Below, in pieces: positions 55,801 through 64,000 of a stretch of DNA of 64,000 bases. Under the pieces are notes generated by a model. It did no database searches. It had not been told where the DNA came from and saw nothing but the letters and a program-made list of their open reading frames with translations. The stretch comes from Tetradesmus obliquus (taxonomy: Eukaryota; Chlorophyta; Chlorophyceae; Sphaeropleales; Scenedesmaceae), in NCBI GenBank assembly GCA_030272155.1, contig CP126195.1:6121001-6185000 (forward strand). Reading direction: 5' to 3'. Numbering within the stretch: the stretch's first letter is position 1; the number at the start of each line of letters is the position of its first letter. Position numbers and translations under genes: made by a program.

Positions 55801-58500
55801 GAGAAATGGCTTGCGCTGTTTCCTGCAAGCTGTGCCAACACCTAGAGTGCTTGAAGCAGATGCGGGTTTTGTACTTGTGATTTCAGCCGCTGCGCAGTTT
55901 TGCATGCAGCCACAGGCTTTATCTGGGAGCACAGCAACAAGGAAAGCTACTAGCTGCAGAACCCAACACTAGCTCCCATGCATGCATAGGAAGTGCCTGC
56001 TAGCGCTTCACAACACAAACTCAACCCCAGTCCCAGCCATTCACACAGCACCCTGGCACCAGATCATACAGGCTGGTGTTGGGGTCCTCTGGGTCAATCA
56101 ACCACAAGCTGTACAAGAATGCACGCACGCATGGCAAGTGCATGCAAGCACATGGAACATCATATGCAACTCATGATTCAGCCCGGACACTCACGCAGCA
56201 CACTGGCACCAGGTCGTCCAGGCTGGTGTTGGGGTCCTCTGGGTCAATCGGCGTGTCTGCTGCTTTGGGGTTGTACTGGAAGCAGCTGGTCTCAAAGGGC
56301 GGCGAGTCACAGCCGCCGATGGTGAGGCAGGGGAAGGGCTGGTCACCCGGCAGCGGGGAGGTGTCGCCGCAGGTGTAGGCGAACTGCAGGGGGTGGCGGC
56401 AGGAGAGGAGAGCCGGGATATGGGTGCACGCACAGCTTCAGTCAGAGTCATGGATGTCTGGAAAGGATGCAGCGTTTAGCATTGCAGATCTTCCTCCATG
56501 AATGCATTGCAGCAGGAAATGCCTGCACTGCAACATCATCAGCACTGATATGTCAGCAGCTTACCAGGTTCATGTGTGCGTGCCAAATATGCTTTGCGCA
56601 GCTGCTGCGGATGTACCCAGCTGGCTTACACATGTCAGCAGAAACATACCCGCTGCTTGTTTCTAGTTGTGTGTGTGGCTGCAAGCTCACCTTGCAGCAG
56701 TTGCTGTCGCTGGGGCTGGCAACGCTGTCTGCGCCTGCCTTGTATGAAAAGCCAGCAGGGCACGCGTACTGCTGCTTCCCTGGCCTCGACAGGTCGGTGT
56801 CACCGCAGGTGGGCTGCGCAGGGCACACAGAACACCAGACACAGGTCGAAAGCGGCAGCAGCAGCAATAACATCAGTGGTGCTGTCGCTGTACTGTTGCT
56901 GGCAGCGGCTTACAGAGTGCAGCTTGGCTTGGGCGCACGGATGATGTGCATGTACAAGCGGACGCAGCACAACTGCTGCGCACCCTAAACCGCAGCAGCT
57001 AGCACACAAAGCACAGTACAGCACCACCGCATCAGCTCACCTGCATACAGGCATAGGTCATGCCCGTCCAGTAGGAGCCATCCAGATCGAAGCAGGACTT
57101 GCCGCAGCGCGGGGAGCCGTACAGCTGGCTGATTTCAAAGGCCGCGTATCCAGTGCCCGGGCGCGCGTCCAGGCGCATCTCTTTGATGCCCTTACCCATG
57201 TTGCAGTCTGAGCACACGTCGCAATTGTTATCGCCGTCCACTGGGCCTGGCGGCAGCGTCCAGCCATGCTCGATCTTGTCATCTGCGATCTGAGATCCTG
57301 CAGGATACTTGCCGACCATCTTGGCGCCGCCGGTGCCCACATCGTACACCGTCCAAGCCACATACGTCATGAAGTGACCCGGCTGCATTGCAAATACCAG
57401 GGGGTTGTCGGGGTGGATCAGTAGCGGAGCGCTGCCGCCTTGCGTGTCACCATATGTCACAGGGCCAATCAAGCCGTTGTTGTCTGTGAATGGCAGGCAG
57501 GCAATGGATTGCAGCGCAGAGCAGGTGCCTCCTTGGGGGCGGCTGCAGGACATGCCCGGCGGCAGGGTATAGGGGCTGAGCTTGGTTGGAACCACGATGG
57601 TGTGCTGGTTGCCGTCACAGATGAGGACGTCGGACTGCGCAGCGGGGACAGCTGTAGCGTTGACAGCCGGCACTTTTGTAGCTGCCTGCTTCGGTGTTGC
57701 AGCAGCGGGCTTGTCGGTGGTAGGCGTTGGGGGTGTAGCAGGGGTAGCGCTGCTTGCCTGCTGCTGTGTGGGTGCTGTGGTGCCCCTTTGGACAGCCTGC
57801 TGCACTGGTAGGCCTGTGACCTTGTTGATGGCAGGATCATCCTGCACCTGAGGTGTTGTGGCTGCTGGCGCCTGGGCTGCCTGCTGCTGTGCTGTGGTAG
57901 GTGTCTTGCTGGCGGTCTGGCGCAGTGCGCGGAGTGCAGCTGGCTGCTCCTCCCGCTGCCAGAGAGGCACGGCGTCAGTGTTGCGGGTACCTACAGCTGC
58001 TGCAACCCATGGAGAACAGCAGCGGACGTGCCCAGGATTACGTGGCGAAGAGTTGGTCCGTGTGCATGCGCTGCTGCTGCTGGCAGCAGGGGCTGACGCT
58101 GTCTACCTAGCACACTGACAGCATGTTCTTGTTAACAATGTCACGTATCATTGGCCAGCAGTGATCCTGGAATGTCCACAGATTTCTTTGCCAAGACCAC
58201 CTGTCACAACTTTCAGGCAACCGCTGCCGCCACAGCATTCCACTCACGTGCATCCGTCACATCTGGTGCAGCCACGCAGAGGCTGTCTGGGCAGCCCGCG
58301 CACTGCGCACAGCCGGCACACGACCCCGCCTGGCACACACAGGTGTTGGGGAAGGCCACGCGGCAGCTGCTGCTGGCCTCCGGCCGCTTTGCTGCTGCTG
58401 CGGTGGGCTGTGCGGCGTCTGCTGCACTGCACAGCAGCAGGCTTGACGTTGCCAGCACTGCCAGCAGCACTGTTTGGTGCTGCAGCTGCATGGTGCGCAT
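52821..58500 (-). CDS. Large secreted DUF11/GACC/knottin protein, ECM family gene 3
   Basis: The nine minus-strand exons are 58248-58500, 57041-57999, 56691-56813, 56195-56383, 55545-55764, 55163-55353, 54223-54729, 53624-53828 and 52821-53149. The phases close to 991 residues. Order of parts: signal peptide (VLLAVLATSSLLLCSAADA); a Cys-rich head (CVCQAGSCAGCAQCAGC); an Ala/Pro/Gln/Thr linker of about 95 residues; the N-domain (LICDGNQHTIVVP, YDVGTGGAKMVGKYPAGS, CDVCSDC, SCFDLDGSYWTGMTYAC); one 41-residue Cys module; one 63-residue variant module; a DUF11-type domain (GLATAVARNVVLEDEVPAGL; DTNPNNNQDSDTVEV); four GACC repeats in one 507-nt exon; a knottin-like domain with CTPPWYKCK...DECCSGYSC; and a last one, CRKDGDQCGDDRDCCYGSRC, ending AAGAKYMV. 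Compared with gene 2 it has two modules instead of eight and no half-knottin array. A gap-free extracellular architecture is seen; the function is unknown. Confidence 0.82.
53975..54115 (+). repeat. Minisatellite in gene 3 intron 7
   Basis: About six imperfect units of TGTTCCTGCAAGCRCCYGCA, each near 22 bp, between the GACC exon and the knottin exon. Confidence 0.8.
56042..56100 (-). repeat. Intronic copy of the end of gene 3 exon 4
   Basis: The stretch CAGGCTGGTGTTGGGGTCCT followed by CTGGGTCAATC occurs here and again inside exon 56195-56383 (at about 56217-56249). The upstream neighbour GGCACCAGRTC is shared as well. The copy lies in the following intron and is not used in the model, so it is another duplicated exon end. 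Confidence 0.8.
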
Positions 58501-60258
58501 GCCGGCCTGCAAGCAGACCGCAGGCAGCAGGCATGATAGTTTATGCTGCTTGCTGCGTAATGAATATTGTGATCATTGTAATGATCATTGTAAACAATTG
58601 CTGTGACAATTGGCCATCAGACTCTCAGGAGTACAATACTGCTGTGGAGCAGCTGCAGAGCCGCCAGCTGGTAGCATGGGCATTGGTGTACTGACTGTGT
58701 TTGTACCTACGTGCTGCTGCAACAAGCAGCAGGCAAGAACATATGGATTGCATGTGTCTGCCACGAGGGATGGCCACCTTCATATCGCTGCCCGCACCCT
58801 ACCCACCTGTTGCCCTCCTTCACTGCAAGTGTTTTACTTGTACTCTGCTTCACTCAAGGCAGGCAGCAGCGGCAACAGCAAAACACAGCTGGTTGTTGAA
58901 CATGAGCATTGTCGCAGGTAGCAGCTGTTCAGCACAGCTGTGCAAGGCCTGGCCTGCTTGCAGGACAGTGCGGTTGGCAGCAGAAGCTGGCAACTGGGCC
59001 CAGTGGGCCAACATCGATGTTGCTGCAGGTGCCTTGCACTCTGACCGGCTATTAAGAAGTTGTCAATATTCATATCTATCAATGCTGAAAGCATGTCGCA
59101 TGTTCTGGCTGCCTCCTCAATGCATATTCAACGTGGTGGTTGCGGTGAACACCTTGTTGACGTGCTCGGGGAGGCTGCAGCTGCAGGTTATTGAAGCGCA
59201 AGGACAAGCGCAAATGTATACTGCACAAATTAGCATGCAGTGCTTGCTCGCTGCTGCGGCGATCAAAGCCCGACACAACCAGCTGTACAGATGCCTGTCA
59301 ACGGTGCGCCCTGGCTTATGTGAAGTTGGAAGCTGCTGAAACTAACCTCAAATGGCTCTGCAAGTTGCGTAGAACGACACCTCTCGATCCTTGCGATGAT
59401 GGCAGTCTATCCAGTACACAGGGCGTCACCCCACTCGTAGCAACACAGCTGGGCAACAAGTTTGCAGTATTATCGTGTGTCTCAGCTCTCTCGATGAGAC
59501 ATAAGTAGTTCCGCTCTGGAACCAGCTGTCCTGAGTTAGAACCCAAAGTGGCTCCTGCACTGTCAGTTACCCACAATTTTGCGGCATACAACTCCGAAGA
59601 GACCAGGCAGGCTGACTATTGAAAACTTTGTAGTTGACATATCTTAATATAGCTTCGGCTGCTATCTAGTTTGAGCGCTGATTACACCCCCTCACCTTCC
59701 ACACTGGTGTACCAGTTGATTGCGGGCTGCCTGGAAGCCCCATACAAGATCAAAAGCTTTTAGCAGACGATTAGGTGTGTGTTGAATTATATGATTTGGA
59801 GAGAGCCGGCAGTGGTGTCGCTGTAGCTGTCCTGGCTACCAGCATTGATGTTGAGGTCACCAGCAGCTGCACTGCTGTATCTAGCACTGACACACGACAT
59901 GATATGCTGATAAGCGTCTGTTAAGCAGCTCAGACTGGTTTGCGGCAGACTCGCTTGCTGGTCAGCTGATCGTGACCCTTAACCACCACGGTCAACCACA
60001 CCTGAGCAGACAACTCTAGAAAGCCATTCGTCCAGCGAACCACCATGTCAGTTGCATGCTTGAAGTAGAATTGGTGTGGCAGGCGAAATCAGAGTGACAG
60101 CTGCCAATGCTGCAGCCCTCCTGTCCATGGATCGCTCTTGGCCTGCAGTCTGGTGTTCTCAAATGCTCTTGTACATGTTGCTGCTTCTATGTCTTGCTGC
60201 TGCTGTACAATTGATGCTGCTGCTTGCAGGAGATCCGGAGCTGTCCTTACAGGCCGGC
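58501..60258. promoter_or_regulatory. Divergent intergenic region between ECM genes 3 and 4
   Basis: 1.76 kb separate the two head-to-head start codons. Similarity between the two genes begins abruptly at AGGCCGGCATGCGCACCATG, directly after an AG in both (TTGCAG in gene 3, CCTTACAG in gene 4). This suggests that a 5' UTR intron ends right before each ATG. Beyond that, the two upstream flanks do not look alike. The segment 59500-60060 is lower in GC. No further gene is seen. Confidence 0.5.
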
Positions 60259-63200
60259 ATGCGCACCATGAAGCTGCAGCACCGAGCAGTGCTGCTGGCA
60301 GTGCTGGCAGCGTCAAGCCTGCTGCTGTGCAGTGCAGCAGACGCCGCACAGCCCACCGCAGCAGCAGCAGCAGCAGAGCAGCCTGAGGCCAGCAGCAGCT
60401 GCCGTGTGGCCTTCCCCAACACCTGCGTGTGCCAGGCGGGGTCGTGTGCGGGCTGTGCGCAGTGCGCGGGCTGCCCAGACAGCCTCTGCGTGGCTGCACC
60501 AGACGTGACGGATGCACGTGAGTCATGTGCTGCAGCAGCTTGTCCTGCAACTTCATTTACAAAGCTCCAAGCAGGCGGCAGTGCTTAGGGTCTTCTGACA
60601 TTCAAAGGCCTCGCAATGCTATGCCAGAACACGTTCGTTGTTGGAGCTGCCTGCCAAGCTGCTCTCGCAGCTTCATTTCCATCAAGGCTGTCAGCAATTG
60701 TGCTCTTGACTGTGTTCTGCACTGTACTGCTCGTGACATACTCCTGCAGCCAGCAAGGGTGTCCGCAATGCTGATGCAATCCACATATGGGCACGCGAGG
60801 AGCCGCCAGTTGCGCGCCGCGCGCTGCAGCAATCAACAACAGCACGCACCCTCCTGCAGTCAAACGTTGTCACGTGCGACGGCACCCTGCGCACCATCAT
60901 CCTGCCTACTGCTGAGGCTCCATACACCCTGCCGAGCGGCCTGTCCTGCGGCCGACCAAACGGCGGGTCCTGCGCTGGCCAAAACGCAATTTCCTGCAAG
61001 CCCTTCACAGATGACAAGGGCCTCATCGGCCCCATTACATTTGGAGAGGAGACCAGCCAAGCGCCGCTGCTGATCAACCCAGATAATCCGCTGGTCTTCA
61101 CGCTTGCACCCGGCCTGTTCATGACGTCCGTTGCCTGGAAGGTGTATGACGTCGGGACAGGCGGCGCACGGCTTGTGGGCAAGTATCCTGCAGGGTCCAA
61201 CATTGCAGCTGACAAGGTGGAGCATGAGTGGACGCTGCCGCCTGGCCCAATTGATGGAGATGGCAACTGTGACGCCTGCACCAACTGCACAGTTGGCTTT
61301 GGCATGAAGGACATGGCAGTAAAGGCCCGGGCAGGCGCCGGCTACTCCTCATTCGAGCTCAGCCAGATCTATGCTGCCCCGCGCTGCGGCAAGTCCTGCT
61401 TCGATCTGGACGGCTCCTACTGGACGGGCATGGCCTACTCCTGCGTGCAGGTGAGCAGCTGCCAGGGCTGGGCATCCTTGTAGGGATTTGAAACTTGTTA
61501 TTTGTTATTGCCTGAGGGATGCTGCAGTGCTTGCAGGATTCCAGTGCTGTTGCAGCATGACTGTGCCCAGGTCACTGCCAACCCTCTGTCCTGCTGTTCC
61601 CTGTGTGTGACTAGAGAACCTCAGCAAGCAGGTGTGTCTTATGCCTTGCTGCTGACATGTCGCTGATGTGCAACCAAACTCCTGTTGTTACGCTTGCCTG
61701 CTCATGCTCGCCTGCTCACTTGCAGGCCACCTGTGGTGACACTGACTACATGCCCTGCCGCTCCCGGTCACTATCACTGGTGCAACAAACACAGAAGGAG
61801 ATGCACACTGGTGAAACAAACACAGGAGATGCACCTGGGCCCTGCTGCTAGCTGGCAGGTTCATGCACTGCCGCTTCAAACTCATGCCCGCCTGCTCATG
61901 CTTTTTACCTGCTTGCTTGCAGGCCACCTGTGGTGATACTGACCTGGGCAAGCCAGGCAAGCAGAAGTATGAGTGCCCAGCTGGCTTCACCTACGACATG
62001 GACGCAGACAGCAAGACAGCAATCAGCGATTCCAGCTGCTGCACAGTGAGTGCGATGTTGTTGTGCTGTTGCCTCGCGCGTGATCACACATCATTAGCGT
62101 AAGGCCAGCAAAGTGTCTGGAATTCAAATCGCGTTGCGCAACACTGGTGCATGCTGTGTGCGCAGCGGGGATGCGACTGACGTGCACCTCTCTCTTTAAA
62201 CCCATCCTCCCATCTTCTAGTACCCTGTGTCACCTGTCGCTGCCGCCTGCTGCAGTTTGAGTACACCTGCGGTGATATCAGCCCCCTGCCAGGCAAGCAG
62301 CTCTTCCCCTGCCTGGCTGTGGGCGGGTGTGACGCGCCGCCCTTTGCCACCAACTGCTGGGCCTACGATGCCAAGAATGCAGATGTGTCCATCGATGCAG
62401 GCAACCCTAACAAGACGCCAGAGGACTTTGTGCCCATCTGCTGCGTGAGTACACTCCTTGACTGTGCTGAGGGCTGTCGCATGTGTCTGCAACAACCGTC
62501 AAGGTGCTGGTGCACAAGCGTATAAAACAGGCACTGGTGTACTTGCGTGTTTCTGCAGCCTCCTGTGCAGCTGCATTGCCAGGAAGCTGCATGCAACTGC
62601 AGGCCATGTTGCACCTGCTCAGCGCCATCCACCCCGCTGGCTGCTGCCACGTGACACCGCATTGCCTCCCTCTCCGCAGACCAAGACTTGCCATGCGTGC
62701 ATGCATGTGCAGCTAGTGTTGGGTTCTGCAGCTGGGAGCTTCATGTTGCTGTACTGTTCAGAGGAAGCCTCTGGCTGCATGCAAGCTGCTCGGTGCTGAC
62801 ATCACAAGTGCAAAATCTGCATCTGCTTCAAGCACTCCAGGTGTTGGCACAGCTTGCAGGAGCATCATGATCTAAATCCTTTCTCACAGCCCTGCTGCTG
62901 CAATCTCCGTCATGCTTGCAGACCAAGAAGTCTCCTCCCGCGTCTGCGCCGGACGTGTACGTGGTCAAGCAGACCAACGCGCCCAAGGCCAAGCCCGTAG
63001 GCAGCCAGTTCACCTTTACCATCGAGGTGGGCGTGAGGGGCCTGGCCACAGCAGTGGCGCGAAACGTGGTGCTGGAGGACGAGGTGCCCGCGGGGCTGCT
63101 GCTGGACGGCGCGCAGGAGATCACGCAGCCTGGTGAAAAGGGTGAGGCACAGCAGCAGGCAATGCGCAGTGCTGGGCGCCTGGAGAGCAAGAGGCAGGGC

Positions 63201-64000
63201 GGTAGAGGGGTTGGCAGCATGGTATGCAGATGCCAGCATTGGCATCTTGCTGTGGAATGACGTCGGCGTGAGACGAGGTGACAGAGGCAACACGTCACCC
63301 TGTGCATGCATTTTGAAATCCACTTGCGCTGGCTTGCTCCTGGTGAACCGCATAGCAAAACTTCCTGCTCAGTGCTAAAGGCAATTGCAGCTGCCACAGC
63401 TGAACTCCTGGTACCTTGCAGTTAGAAGTCCTTGTCCTAACAGGTTCCCTGGTGCACTGCCTGTCTCCTTGCACCTGCTGCTGCTGCTGCTGTCTCTTGC
63501 AGCTTGTCAGACGGTCACTGCACGCAAGTTCCGCTGCACATGGCTGGTGCTGCTCTTCCAGGATGTGCGCACGGTGCAGGTGACAGTGACTGGCCAAATC
63601 GCTGGCGACTACACCAACACCGCGTTTGTGAAGACCACGTCTGGTGACACCAATCCGAACAACAACCAGGACTCAGACACTCTTCAGGTCAAGGTGAGCA
63701 AGCGGGATGTGTGGACATCTAATACAAGGACCTGCGCAAGCTTGCGATTTCCTGCAGTGATTTGGCATGTAGGCATGTCGGGTGCAGGAGGCTGGAGTTC
63801 GCAGCGTGTGCCAAATACATGTGGTGCAGCCAGCTACTGCCCTTTATTTATGAATAATGGTGTCAATCGCAATGTCACCACGCTGCGGACCTAACCACCA
63901 ATCACAAATCAGGGTGCTGTGCGTAAAGATCCAGTCCAACTCACCTCTGCACTTCTTCCCTGTGTGCTGCCTGTGCCTGCACAGGGTGCGTGCTGCAACA
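60259..64000 (+). CDS. Large secreted DUF11/GACC protein, ECM family gene 4 (partial)
   Basis: The exons are 60259-60517, 60750-61450, 61923-62045, 62256-62444, 62922-63141, 63503-63693 and 63985 onward, running off the right edge with the start of a GACC repeat. 561 residues are complete. The first exon is almost identical to that of gene 3 (signal peptide, then CVCQAGSCAGCAQCAGC). The four exons from the Cys module to DUF11 have exactly the same lengths as in gene 3 (123, 189, 220, 191 nt). The N-domain reads VVTCDGTLRTIILP, YDVGTGGARLVGKYPAGS, CDACTNC, SCFDLDGSYWTGMAYSC. The long Ala/Pro/Gln linker of gene 3 is replaced by a shorter one, so the second exon is 701 rather than 959 nt. The DUF11 part ends TSGDTNPNNNQDSDTLQV. 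It is a recent inverted duplicate of gene 3; the GACC and knottin parts are expected beyond the window. Confidence 0.82.
61720..61770 (+). repeat. Intronic copy of the start of gene 4 exon 3
   Basis: CTTGCAGGCCACCTGTGGTG followed by ACACTGACTACATGCC repeats the acceptor and first 20 or so bases of the true exon at 61923 (CTTGCAGGCCACCTGTGGTG followed by ATACTGACC). The upstream pyrimidine-rich stretch is shared. The copy soon loses the module sequence and its cysteines, so it is not a usable module. Confidence 0.8.

Overview
The window is nuclear DNA of a green alga, most likely a chlorophyte of the class Chlorophyceae. Genes are split by many short introns with GT-AG borders. CAG/CTG runs are everywhere, a TGTAA polyadenylation signal follows the MOT1 stop, and the protein matches are chloroplast and algal types. 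No bacterial operon, rRNA, tRNA, CRISPR array or intact transposon was recognised. All gene models below were built by hand from splice signals, reading-frame closure and protein continuity.

Left third (1-21.3 kb): a Dicer-like helicase gene runs off the left edge on the minus strand. It is followed by an uncharacterised coiled-coil ORF (6560-7111, -) and a small TMEM17/TMEM216-family membrane-protein gene (10092-10825, -). Then come three genes that share one pathway. SIRB (sirohydrochlorin ferrochelatase, 11295-12591, -) makes siroheme. MOT1 (molybdate transporter, 12925-16056, +) supplies molybdenum for the nitrate reductase cofactor. NII1 (ferredoxin-nitrite reductase, 17083-21323, +) uses siroheme. 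SIRB and MOT1 are divergent and 333 bp apart. Together they form a compact nitrate-assimilation cluster that includes two cofactor-supply genes.

Right two thirds (24.9-64 kb): four paralogues of an extracellular protein family that I cannot assign to a named family. These are gene 1 (24934-27410, -, short, Pro-rich), gene 2 (39121-48259, +, about 1211 aa, complete), gene 3 (52821-58500, -, about 991 aa, complete) and gene 4 (60259-window end, +, partial). The long forms share one layout: signal peptide; an N-domain of about 220 aa with a GTGGA motif; small phase-0 Cys-module exons; a DUF11-type beta-sandwich domain encoded by two exons; GACC cysteine repeats; and C-terminal knottin-like Cys-rich domains. 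DUF11 and GACC repeats are better known from prokaryotes. Genes 3 and 4 are close, head-to-head copies. Gene 2 has expanded its Cys modules to eight and carries a tandem array of five in-frame phase-1 exon duplications encoding half-knottin units.

Two genome habits stand out. One is very small exons: 17 nt in MOT1, 22 nt in the Dicer-like gene and 19 nt in gene 2, each supported by restored protein continuity. The other is repeated local duplication of exon ends into the neighbouring intron. The stretches 21.3-24.9, 27.4-33.2, 35.4-39.1 and 48.3-52.8 kb hold no gene I can defend, only minisatellites, microsatellites and a few weak coding hints.
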